Of a stretch of 64,000 nucleotides of DNA, positions 52,190 to 62,655 are shown piece by piece. This DNA comes from Pseudogymnoascus destructans (taxonomy: Eukaryota > Ascomycota > Leotiomycetes > Thelebolales > Thelebolaceae). The position numbers were made by a program, and so were the translations under genes. Where the stretch lies: positions 1-64,000 of the forward strand of contig NW_020167531.1 in NCBI RefSeq assembly GCF_001641265.1. The letters run 5' to 3'. Every line of letters starts with the position of its first letter. Positions within the stretch are counted from its first letter, which is position 1. A model generated the notes under the pieces. The model saw only the letters and a list, made by a program, of their open reading frames with translations. It made no database searches and was not told where the DNA came from.

Positions 52190-53883
52190 TTATTGTTGCC
52201 CTCCCATCCCCCAGTGTTGCTGCTGCTGCTGCTGCTCTTGCTGTTGTTGCCCAAGCTGCATCCTCTTCGAAATAAGTTGCTGTTGCTGCCGCAGGAGTTG
52301 TAGCTGATTATTCGCATCCACCTGGAGATTCTTGTAGCTCTCCGCTCTCCCATCCGCGCTCTGCTCTCTACTGCTCTTCCCCTCCGGCGTCCCTCTCTGC
52401 CTTTGCTGCTGCGGATGTTGCTGTTGGTGATGATGACCCTGCCTAGTCATCTCATACTCCTGCACCCCAATGTTCACATAACTATTATGCCTCCCCGCCT
52501 CACTATACGCCTCCGGATCCGGACTATCCTCCAGCGGCGCCTCATCCAGCTCCTCCGGGTTCAACTCCGCATATTTCTGCTGACAAGCCCTCGCCGACCA
52601 CTTAACCTCACACTCATACTTCATCATCCCATTCGCCACACTCTCCCACTTTGACTTCTCAAACTCGGCCTTAGAGCGCGTCAGCGCCGTGATCTGAGGG
52701 GGTTGTTTTGTTAGCTCATCATGCTGACCTGGATCTCGTCGTCGTCGCCCCATCCAACGACGTCGGAGGAGAGTTGGTGGGCGGCACTCACGTCCTTAGC
52801 TGACCACACGCGCAGTCTCTCGTTGAGCCGCGAGTAGCGCATCTGCAGCGCGGGGATGCGGAATTCTTTCCCAGTGTGCGCTTTGAACTCTTCCACCGTC
52901 GTCTTCCAGTCGGGCTTGGGTTCGCGGCCTTTGCGGAGGTGGATGAGGAATTCCTCTTCCTCGGTCATCACGGGCTGGGGAGACTGGGTGTTGCCCAGTG
53001 GCTTGAAGCGGGATTGGCTTCCGTGGAACTCGGCGTTCGATCCGTCGGTTAATGGCATCCGTTGGTTTTGGTTGAATAGAGGCGTCATTGGATCGGATTG
53101 CTTCTGACGCTTCTGCGTTGACTGTGACAACGGTGGTGACTCGCGCTTTACAGGTGGGCTGAAGTGGATTGGAGACTGCTCGTGCTGATGCAAAGGCCGA
53201 CTGGGGTATTGCATCCCGTGGTGCTCCGTCTTGATGGGAGAATCGTGGGATCGCTTGCTTGGACGGAGTTGTCCTGGTGTTGGCGTAATGAGGTTGGGAG
53301 CGTTGTTTTGGCCGAGCGGGATGCTGTGGTGCATTGACGGCGTGCTCGCACTGCTGAGCTGGGATGCTGAGTGGGTGTTGGAGGGTAGGGATGGTGTCGG
53401 AGATGTTACCTGAGCACCGGAGACGCCGTAGGAGCCAAAGTACGGAGTTGGAGGGCAGGGGATTTGCGGAGAGTCAAACATGTTGTAAGTAGAGAAGCCG
53501 AGCCCGAGGTCACCGTTTGAGCCCTGGGGGACTTGGAGAGACAATGTCGAGTCTTCGGCGTTTGATTCCATGCGGTTGTTGTTCTGGTTGTGGCTGAAGA
53601 TTGCACGATTGTCCCGCATGGGGTTGTTCATTTGGGACTGTTCGTGGCCCCAGTGGATAGTAGAGGCGGAAGGCTTGGACGAGAGGACGGGAGAGTCTGC
53701 GCCGAGCGATACGGGTGTTGTTAAGGTCGAGTCGTAGATGAGGGGTGTGTTGAAAGATGAGACCTGGTCGTGCTGTGAGTACAGTATGCCCAAACTGTCG
53801 AGATCCTGAGAGGGATTTGAGTGATAAGAGATCACATACTGCGCTTTGCGGGGTGAATCCCTCATAGTTTGGTATGCGCTCAT
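52190..53883 (-). CDS. Myb/SANT-like protein with polyglutamine tail, 531 aa
   Basis: Complement of join(52190..52693, 52792..53883), one 98-nt intron. The start is ATG 53883 (MSAYQTMRDSPRKAQY), the first ATG of the long frame. Residues 1-290 are Ser/Pro/Gln/Asn-rich and disordered. A helical segment follows: MTEEEEFLIHLRKGREPKPD, then WKTTVEEFKAHTGKEFRIPA and LQMRYSRLNERLRVWSAKD. After the intron comes a second similar segment, TRSKAEFEKSKWESVANGMM, then KWSARACQQKYAEL. The spacing of Trp/Leu and the RIPALQMRYSRL pattern resemble Myb/SANT-type DNA-binding repeats of fungal regulators. The C terminus is polyQ/His. Likely a nuclear regulator, but the target is unknown. A different start ATG in another frame at about 53910 would need a 34-nt intron and is less likely. 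Confidence 0.72.
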
Positions 53884-54504
53884 ATTGAGAGGGGTATAAT
53901 GGATCACCCATGGCAACAAACATGAGTTGAGGTTATTGGTCTAAAGATCTGAGGGGGATATAAAAGTGTCGAGTAGATTCTTGGTGGTTGGAGGAGGTTT
54001 TTGGGGTGATTTTGCGACTTGCCAGCACCGTGAAGATAACAGCAGCATATGATGCATATGTGTGGGACGGAAAGTATATATCATAAGATGCAATGATTCG
54101 AGATATAGGACTAGAGGGCAATCCGCAAGGCCACATTGAAGAATTCTGCCTGACGACACTGGATAAGAAGAATATCAAGGAGGAAGCCTCGCCAGGTGTG
54201 GCGATGGCCACGGCTTTGACGGAGTGAAGAAACGATTGCCTATGATTTCGGACGGACTGTAGGGCACAGCACTACTGAGCCTCGGCCGCTGGTTAACTAG
54301 CCAAATGTGGCAGGGAGTACAGCACCATTCTGCTTGCCGGGTCGCTTTGGAATCGACCTCCATGGGTGCGGTTGGGGTGGATGGATGAATTTTTGCATTG
54401 ATTAAGCGCCCTGGTCATACATTACAGGAGGGGGGTTGAGTGACAGGAAAAGGCAGCGAGGAATTAGTGCCAAGGAGCCGGAAAGACATCAGTCAAGGGG
54501 GGGG

Positions 54505-54556
54505 GGGGATAGGTTAGGTTAGGTTAGGGGGGTTAGGGAAGGGGGGGTTAGGAGTG
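54505..54556. repeat. Short GGTTA/TTAGG cluster
   Basis: Three adjacent GGTTA units followed by TTAGGG-like pieces separated by G runs. It resembles, but does not match, the canonical TTAGGG telomere repeat. Confidence 0.7.
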
Positions 54557-54915
54557 GGATGGGGGATCTCATCGACAATCTGCACGAGGGAAGGACGGGG
54601 CGATTTGTCGAGTCGATCGCTTGTTTGGCGACAGGGAGACAAGTGGGAATAGCGGGAGTGGAGTGAAAGGAAGTAGTGGGAGGAAAGACTGCAGAACATG
54701 CAGACGTTTAAGCGCTCGGGACACGGTTTCAGGGCGGCTGGAGCGACTTAGCATCACATGTTCGCCCCTGGCTGCAGGGGTTGTGGAGTGACAGGTAGAA
54801 TAAAATAAGCCGATCTCCAGCAAGAATTTTTGCATACGATAGATAGGATAGGGTAGATACATGGGACAAAAGAAAGGTTGGAGGGAGGGGCCGCGGATAA
54901 ATGCCGTGATCAGAG

Positions 54916-55260
54916 TGTAGTAGAGTTATAGATAGGGAGGGTAGAAAGGTAGAGTAGGGAGGGTAGAGTAGGTAGAGGTAGGGAGGGTAGAGTAGAGTAG
55001 AGTAGAGTAGAGTAGAGTAGAGTAGAGTAGAGTAGGGTAGAGTAGAATAGAGTAGAGTAGAATAGAGTAGAGTAGGTAGAGTAGGTAGAGGTAGGGAGGG
55101 TAGAGTAGAGTAGAGTAGAGTAGAATAGAGTAGAGTAGAATAGAGTAGAGTAGAATAGAGTAGAGTAGGTAGAGTAGGTAGAGTAGGTAGAGTAGGGAAT
55201 AGTAGGGAATAGAGGGAATAGTAGGAAAAGTAGGGAATAGTTAGGGGGAGTAGGGGAGTA
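54916..55260. repeat. (GAGTA)n pentanucleotide tract, about 340 bp
   Basis: GAGTA units with interspersed AATAGAGTAG and GGTAGAG variants. The minus-strand Tyr/Ser/Thr/Leu-rich open frames that cross it are repeat artefacts. Confidence 0.9.
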
Positions 55261-56069
55261 GGGGAGGTATGAAATCGTATGGGACATAAGACAAGCATTA
55301 GACAAGGGGGTGTGGACCAAAGTAACAAACTACGCCACGAACATGGGGCCCCAGGTGTCGTCTCCAGACTGTCGGGATTGATCGATGGACCACTTCGGAC
55401 CAATTGTGAATCATTCTCAGACGCATCCACACCGGCTGTGCTCTGGAGTCGACCACCACCATCCCCCCCATACCATATTGTCCTTACCGTATTCACTATA
55501 CTTCGCAGGGAGGGAGTGGGGTCGGGGATGGGGGGGGATGGGGGGGATAGGGGGGATGGGGGGATGGGGGGTGGACGGGGAGACGCGGCAGGGACGGTCC
55601 TCCCTTCTCCCTCAGCTCATGATCGTCCCCAAAGCGAAGTGTGCCACAGACAGACACCACAGAAACCAACCAGACTCCAAAAACCACCAGATCCCACAGC
55701 GTCACAGCGCTTGATCCAGCCGTTAGACAGGCCCAACAACAGGCGCAAATAATCGATCGGTTATGCTGTGTCGCATTGTGATCCCCCCCCCGTGTTGGAC
55801 CCCTTCTTTTCTTGTGCCCTGTTTTGGCCATAGCGTAAAGCAAAGGGGAAACTAGGGTGGCAGAACAGCGACAGGGCGTCAGATGTGCGGATGGAAAAAA
55901 GCCTCGCGGCCATGGGGTGTGCACTTAAGCGCGCGCGGGCGTAAATTTTTGTATGTACCGCGTACGACACAGACACATCACATCACATCATCTTCGAGAT
56001 CTAGCAAATGGCATGCGGCGTTGGGAAGGCTACTTGCGGAGGCCAACTCCTAAATTGTCATAGTTGGTA

Positions 56070-57382
56070 ATCGTGGGTGGAAGCGATATGCGTACGCCAG
56101 GATGCGGAAGCGATATGCGTACATGAGATCGCTCGTTATGTACTGGCGCCAGTTCACCGCCACCCTCACAAAGCTGGCTTACTAAGCTCATTCTCACCTT
56201 GCATTACGGTGGCTACAGCACTTTATAGATGTTGACCGAGGATGGTCACTGTTGGGGCATCGATGCATTGAATCGTATTGGATTGATTGATTGATTGAAG
56301 AGCATCGTAAGGATGTTCTTCTTCTGAAGCTATATAGTGATGCAGCTGATGCAGGAGCGACGGCGTTGTGTCGCCTAATCGGGAAACCACGCCCTGGCTG
56401 TTTGAGTCCAACAATAGAGCATATAGCTCCACACGAAGAGCCGAAGCTCCTAATTCTCGACTCACATATAAGCCTTACAAGCTATGATTTCGTTATTATG
56501 GCAGCAGAGAGTAACATTCTTATCTACACCTTTCCCTCACATCTTGCACACGTTCTACAGCCGTTAGACGTGGGAATATTCCAACCACATGACAGACTTT
56601 TAAGGAGTCTACTATAACCCACGCATTCCAATAAGCTGTGTTATAGCTATTAGGAAGCTTCGTATCTATTCAAAGCCTACGCCTAGGCCTGCTACACCAC
56701 CTACCTTACCACTACGCCAATTGACCCGAAGCCCTCTACTTTTAAAGACTCAGAACAGGGGCTACAGCTTCTTAGTAGCCCCTCACAAAAGAGCTACAAT
56801 AATTGGGCTACTGGCACTAGAGAGATGTTGGCCTGAGGCCAGCTTCAGCAGCTAGATCTACAGGCTCTACAGCAACAGGTTAAAGAGCAGAAAACGGGGA
56901 GGGATAGGAGCCGGCCCGGCTTCAGGTTGGGGGTGAGCTTAATGCTGACCGAGCTCACGATCTTCGGGCTGCCAAAGCTGACTCATAGCCCAGAAAGCCC
57001 GACGAAGGAAGCCCGAGTAACTCGGCAAGCTGCTAACCAGGCCCATAAGCAGCTTGCTGGGGTGGCGCTTGAGGCCCGGAAACAGGATCGCCTCCGGGAG
57101 AAAAGGGTAAAAGCTCATATTCGAGCTGGCAACCCAGTTCCTCCAGAGAACCGGGACCCAATTCTCGACCCAGAAGCTGGCTCTAAGCCCAAGCCTGGGT
57201 TCGAGCCAGGCTTTGAGTTCGAGTAGGATGGGAAATGGGATGGGAATGGGAGAGTGAGTGAGAGTAGAAGTGATAATTTTCGTAAAATAATTCATCATGT
57301 ACCTTTCTATACAATTTACTATGTAAAGGTACCTACCGCTTCCGCATCCTTCTCGCGTACGCATATCGCTTCCACCCACGAT
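56070..57382 (+). mobile_element. Short pogo-family element related to A, 1313 bp
   Basis: Inverted terminal repeats of about 46 bp begin ATCGTGGGTGGAAGCGATAT, flanked by TA at 56068-56069 and 57383-57384. Inside the left end GGAAGCGATATGCGTAC occurs twice. It is shorter than the usual 1.86 kb and lacks the 5' half of the transposase, so it is a deletion derivative. The coding remnant and the 3' flank match element A at 17616. Confidence 0.85.
56400..57226 (+). pseudogene. DDE_1 transposase remnant of the 56-kb element
   Basis: The plus strand reads EEPKLLILDSHISLTSYDF (catalytic Asp), then YTFPSHLAHVLQPLDVGIF (catalytic Asp). It then breaks at GIFQPHD, continues in pieces through KSYNNWATGTREMLA and ends in LEARKQDRLREKRVKAHIRA with the acidic/Pro tail. 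The first catalytic Asp and the DNA-binding domain are absent. It cannot move itself but might be moved by a full-length relative. Confidence 0.75.
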
Positions 57383-58319
57383 TATACAAAAGATGTGCAA
57401 AAAAAGATATCATGTACACATACGCGATGTACAAAAGACACGGACGGACGGGGCGCAAACGGGGCTGTCGCTGTCACTGTCTGTCTGGCAGAAGTCGCAT
57501 CGCAACAACGCAACAAGAGGTCGCTTGCCGGCTGCAGCCCAGCGCTTCGAAAGGGCTTCTTACTCGCACCAACACACAACCAACACATGGGACGGCGCCT
57601 TCAGGCGGCACTTGCATATACACGACCAACCATTTGACCTCCCACCCGACGTCGTACATGCCACTACGCGTTTCTCCCGCCCCAACGCCGCCTGCGTTGG
57701 TCGCACAGCCTCGCCCGAAATGGGTGTCATCCGCCGTTGACGCAGCGGGCGTGCAGCGACGTTGGATGGTCGTATGTAGAGTAGCACCGACGCACGGGAG
57801 GGCGATCAAGGTTGCAGAAAGTAAGTAATAAAGTAAGGTAGAATGCGGCGCCTAAAAAAGACACGGCTGCCTGAAATATGATTGATATGGAAGGGGGCCT
57901 TGTTCTGACGTGAATGTGCTCATGCACCTATTTGTCTAGTTCACCCAATGACACCAGCGGGGCTGCATATTTGTCCGCCGCATATCTTGCGTCGGTGAGC
58001 AAACATTCCAGTTTTATTTGAAGGAAGACAACGACGTCCGAGACCCTTCCATTCTGCGCCTTCCCCCGGCTGAAACCTCAAATTAACTCCCAGGTACTCC
58101 CAGTGAAAAAAGAGAGCATGTGCCCATAGCCTATTAAGCGTATTTGTCATTTGTCGCAAGCATTTAATCCCCCATGGCCTTGCTTTCCCATCCCTCTCCC
58201 CCGTTTCACCACCCCTCCTCCCTCCCGCACGGCGATTTGAGCACACCGTTTTTGTGAAAAATAAAATAAAAAAATACAACATCATACCGCATTTGTCATT
58301 TACGACCGAGCTGCGCTAC
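57383..58319. other. Spacer before the Zn2Cys6 gene
   Basis: No gene supported. An unremarkable mixed sequence; overlapping open frames at 57400-57830 have no recognisable product. Confidence 0.5.
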
Positions 58320-60655
58320 TCAGCTCAATCCTTGAGCCTCCAATCCTTGCACCGCTGCATATGAATAAGGGAAGTCGACCAATCCGTCCAGCATCCAATT
58401 CAGCGGATCGAAAACCTCATAATTACTCTCCCCGTAGCCACTCATTCCCCCGAGCCCGGATAAAGAGGGCGCCAGGTGATTTGGCAGACCCTGATGCAGT
58501 GTCTGTGGAGGGGGGGCTAGGGTGCTGTTGAGGGGAGTGGATGGTGCCTGAGAATCTTCGGCAGATTCGGGGTTTGTCGGGTTTTTGAAGGCGGCTGCAT
58601 CCCAGTCTCGGTTAGCATCAAGCCAGGAGGAAGAAGTCGTGCCGGCCGATTGACGAGGTATCCGCAAGGACGTACCTTCGATGCTTCCGCGGCCTTGAGC
58701 TTGATATTCTTCGCGCCAGCGCCAGATCGTATCGTATACCAAGCTCATGCTGTGACGGCACCTTACTTTCAGCTGCATTGATCCATCCAGCTCACTACTG
58801 CCGTGCTCCGTCCTCTTATCCGCCCGCAGCCCGTTCCACATCTGCGCCATCAGTTCTGCAAGTCGCCAGAGAAGATCGTTGTTGGTGACACTCATACTAC
58901 GGATGGCCTGGATCGTCTTGTGGAACAGCTGCCTCCCTCGGTCGAAATCGATTTCCGCCGAGAAGAAGCTGCTCAAGAGCTTCAGCAGCGCAAACCCGGC
59001 AGCTACAATCATTTGGGATATATAGTTTGTACCATACTGAAGGATGTTGCCAGGGTGTGTGCTCGTAGGTGTCTCGAGGCTGAATACCGTCGTAAGAAAC
59101 CCGGTCGTCGCCCGCCATAATCCAAGTAGATCGTCCATGTAATTCGGAGCAGATCGAGAATCAAATAACGCGGCTAGTCGTAAATGCAGGCCAGCAGCTT
59201 TGAGAAATACGGTTATAAATGGGGAGAGATTTTGGTTTGAAAGAATAGATGCCTCTAAATCGGCATACTCACGCCTGAAGATGCGCGTCAACATCGCTCG
59301 GAGCTCATCTCCGGAAACACCTTGGGGATCGCTCGCGTTGCTGAACATCTCCTTCGACACCTTGTCTGTGAATCGTTCAATTCGTAGCCTGGCTTCCAGC
59401 TCTGCCGATAGCTGGAATGGCCCCGCATCGCCCGGTCGGATTGCTAAAGTCCAGTCGTATAATGTCGTTGCCGGCTGCCCATACCCTGTGCCGATAGTCT
59501 GCGAGACAATATTGCAAACCGCCCACGTAGTTACTCGATCATGTAGCTCGTCTTTGTTGAATTCGACAGAGACTCGAGAGAAATCCTGTGCATGGCTGGG
59601 CCTATGAAGCCCGATACCTGTTGCAGCCTTCATCAAAACTCCGCTGAGTATGTGGGTCGGGTCTGTAGCTGTTGTGCTGGTAGGTAGTGACCATGTGCAG
59701 AGCAGGCATAGTGCCTTGATGGCGTAGTGGCTACCAGGTACACCACCAATGGTTGTCCAGAGTAACCTTGAGAGAGGGCCAGCTAGCGACGTGAGGAGGT
59801 TTTCCATGACATTGGTACGCCGAGCCGAGACCGAGATGATGGCCCAGAAGAGAAGCGGACATTGTGTGAAGTATTGCTCAGGTGGCTGCGAAGGATTGAG
59901 AAACGGGAGAAATGGATGGTAGAAAGTGAAGTAGTCACTGAAGAGCTGATTGACCTGGTCCTCCGTCAAGCGCACATCTTCCAGTTCGTGTGCTACTCGG
60001 GGTATATTGTAGGTGCCGCTTTGTTTTAGGTGGAGGAGCGACGACACCGCCTCATCAGAGTTGCGCAGGAACGACGAATTGTTCATCGAGTTGCTGTATA
60101 GGCCGTTATCCATAGGGCTTTCGATATCCTCCTCCTCCTCGACCGCATATCCCTGTGCTTGCGCCCGTTGCAGGCTCCGTCGCAATGACTCAATTTGCTT
60201 TTCCATCTCGGCATGTTTACTGCGCTTCCCCACACGCTTGAAGTTTGACTCGATCTTGCATTCCAGCTTCAATCGCATGCACCTCGAGCAGGTGGTAAAA
60301 GGATCCTGGACAACGTCGCATCGTAACTAGAACAATCGCATTAGCCAATCGAACCCTCATCCGAGACTGCTGAAGAAAGCCCGCCCGACGCCGCCATTGC
60401 GACGGGCTCTCAGATTTTGACTCATCGCACCTTTTGTTGGCGACACTCATTGCAAGCCCTTTTCACTCCGGGGTGTCGCCTCCTCTCCGCCTCGTCCTCT
60501 TCATTCTCCGCGACGTCCACGCTCCCGGGACTGCTCTCGGAGCCCGCGCCGCTGCGTTTCCGCTTTGCATTGGCGGTGCCGTTGCGAACACAGGTTGGCG
60601 AAGAGGCTCCGGCGTGACCACGGCCAATCACCCCCACGCCGCCTTGAGCGTCCAT
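58320..60655 (-). CDS. Zn2Cys6 fungal-specific transcription factor, 743 aa
   Basis: Complement of join(58320..60326, 60431..60655). The 104-nt intron splits the zinc cluster. The start is ATG 60655 (MDAQGGVGVIGRGHAG). The zinc cluster spans residues 68-98: ACNECRQQK (Cys 68, 71), LRC (78), then TTCSRC (88, 91) and LKLEC (98). It is followed by the linker KIESNFKRVGKRSKHAEMEK and a short coiled coil. The middle homology region (about 170-420) contains YFTFYHPFLPFLNPSQPPEQ, GSHYAIKALCLLCTWSLPTS and GIGLHRPSHAQDFSRV. The FKR..KR....ME pattern resembles the Leu3/War1 branch. A nuclear DNA-binding activator is expected. The target pathway cannot be read from the sequence, and no neighbouring metabolic gene suggests one. 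Confidence 0.9.
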
Positions 60656-62655
60656 GCAGTAAAACACGCGCGATGGCGCGCGGTTTCCTAAATAATTAAA
60701 AAATGTCTCCGATATGGCCCGGTATCGGTTCACGTAAGGGGTCCGGTGTCGCTCTCAGGTAGGATATTACAGTAGTAAATCGGGGTCTTGAATATGGTGG
60801 GGGTGGGTGTATGGTTGGGCGGTGTGGACTGGCGAAATTGACTTGCGACTTTTGGTTGCTTATCGCTATTCAGTATGCGGAAGGCAGTTAGGCCAAGTTG
60901 CTCGTTGGAGTAGTTTTTGGGAGCTACAATAGCACGCCAGTGGGTCTTTGATAGGTAGGAGTACGGGGTCAACAGCCAAGTTTAGTATGGATAAGGAAGT
61001 ATTGGTACCGATGCCAACGACTCGCAGATGCTCATCACTGGACCACCAGCGAGCGAGTCGACGACAAATTCACGCCGCCGACACTACCACCAACACCGAG
61101 GGTATGAGGGCAAGAGGGTAACAACCAGCGGATATTCACCGACACGCTTGCCATACCTGCAAACCGCCGACAGAATATTAACAGTATCACAAAAAGGCAC
61201 AACCGCTGCTCCACGAACACATGTCCCAGTCACCAGCACCCTGTGTGATGGTGAGCGGGATATGTTTGTGAGGGTGTCCTCCCTCACAAACATGTCCACC
61301 TCCTCCCAACCCCCTCACCCTCACCACCACCTCATCCCTAAGCGCTCCCTCCTCCCCCCAAAGGCACCAATCACACACAAATCCTACACTGTCCACCTCC
61401 CCTCCCGCCTCGAGCTCCAACCTCCCAGCACAACCACCACTACCTGGCGAACGACCGGGCAAGCGCGGTGCAGGAGGTCTCAAATCAATCGCCGCCCAGG
61501 ACGCCGTGCAGCGGACCGAGATCCCCTGTTTTTGTTTTTGTCCGGATGTTGCTGCCAACTGATGGAAGTGCCGTGCAGCGGGATGTGATGCCCTGGTTGA
61601 TGGGTGTTGGGACTAACGGCGGGGAAACGCCGTGCAGTTGCCACCCACATGGGCATGACCCCGTTGATGTTGGGTCCGTTGAGATGGAAGCGCTGTGCAG
61701 ATTGTGACGAGGGTGTTGTCACTTCCAAGCCCCCGTTGAGGATATTGGGGGCTGTGGAAAAAGTCCTGAAGCGCCGTCCATCAGATCGTGAAGTCTCGAG
61801 GGTAGGGGCACCCACGGAAGCGCTGTGCGGCGATGTCGCCACTCACCCCAGCCACTTTGAGGATGTTGGGGGTGGCTAACTTCGCGGAAGCGCCGTGAAG
61901 CATATCGTAGAGCCTTGAGGATCGGGCCAGGAAGGTCTCAGATGATGAGGGTGTCGTCACCCTCCAGCCACATTGAAGATATTGGGGCTGTGGCTAATAT
62001 AACGGAAGCGATGTGTAGTACATAGTGAGCCTTATAAGGGTCAGGGGCAGGAAGTAAGACCTTCTAGAAGCACTATGCAGAACGCCTGACCGGCCGGGCT
62101 CAACAGGACCAGAGCGGCCATTAATCCAACCTCTTCCAGATACTCAAGAGTCACAAGGGAGTTTATCACATGATTAGACAACGGATACCATCATGAATCG
62201 AAACCATCTTGATTCCTGTGAACTATCTGTACTATGTAGAGCAAAAGAAAACCGCAACTTGCAACTTGTAGTCCAAACAGGAGCTCTCCGTATTAAGCAA
62301 AACCAAAAAAGCAACAAAAAACATTGCGAAGAAGCGAGAAAAAACGGTTAGAAAAAACGCCTCGTCCTGGTTCTTTGGAGACACCAGCGTACTCAGAAAC
62401 ACAGGGAAGCGCCAGTTGTTAAAACCCTCGTTGCCACCACCACTGGAGCACAAATGCTTCAGGTGGGAAAAGAGGTTGAGGCGGTTCGATGCCCCCCTTT
62501 GACCCTCAAGTATAAAGAAGCCCCCCTACAGCCCATCGTATATCATCCCAACCCCCCCACGCCACCCCGCATAAAAGATTCGCAAACGCCGAATGAAGAT
62601 TACACAGCGGATCCCACTAGAGCACCATAACAGACCAGCGAAGCCTTGACAGCGC
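60656..62655. other. Spacer with degenerate ~65-bp repeats
   Basis: No gene supported. A family of degenerate repeats occupies 61555-62085. The region 62270-62350 is A-rich. Open frames at 61028-61879 are small and mutually overlapping. Confidence 0.55.
61555..62085 (+). repeat. Degenerate repeat array, period about 58-75 bp
   Basis: The phrase GGAAGCGCYGTGCAG or a near form recurs at about 61563, 61622, 61686, 61757, 61815, 61887, 62001 and 62065. Between many copies lies GAGGATRTTGGGGGYTGTGG. Copies differ at several positions, so the array is old. Confidence 0.75.

Larger units (their letters stand above)
53884..56069. other. Spacer with simple repeats
   Basis: No gene supported. Contains a GGTTAGG cluster at 54510-54555, the (GAGTA)n tract at 54916-55260 and a G-run region at 55515-55580. 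Confidence 0.55.

Noticed and set aside
54505..54556. Interstitial telomere
   Set aside because: Only three GGTTA units with irregular G runs; the true telomere repeat of fungi is usually TTAGGG and is not present in tandem.
54729..55496. 255-aa frame rich in Thr/Leu/Tyr/Ser on the minus strand
   Set aside because: Driven by the GAGTA tract and open in two frames.
57400..57830. Overlapping frames of 110-140 codons on both strands
   Set aside because: Mutually overlapping with no domain, repeat or splice logic; typical chance frames in GC-rich DNA.
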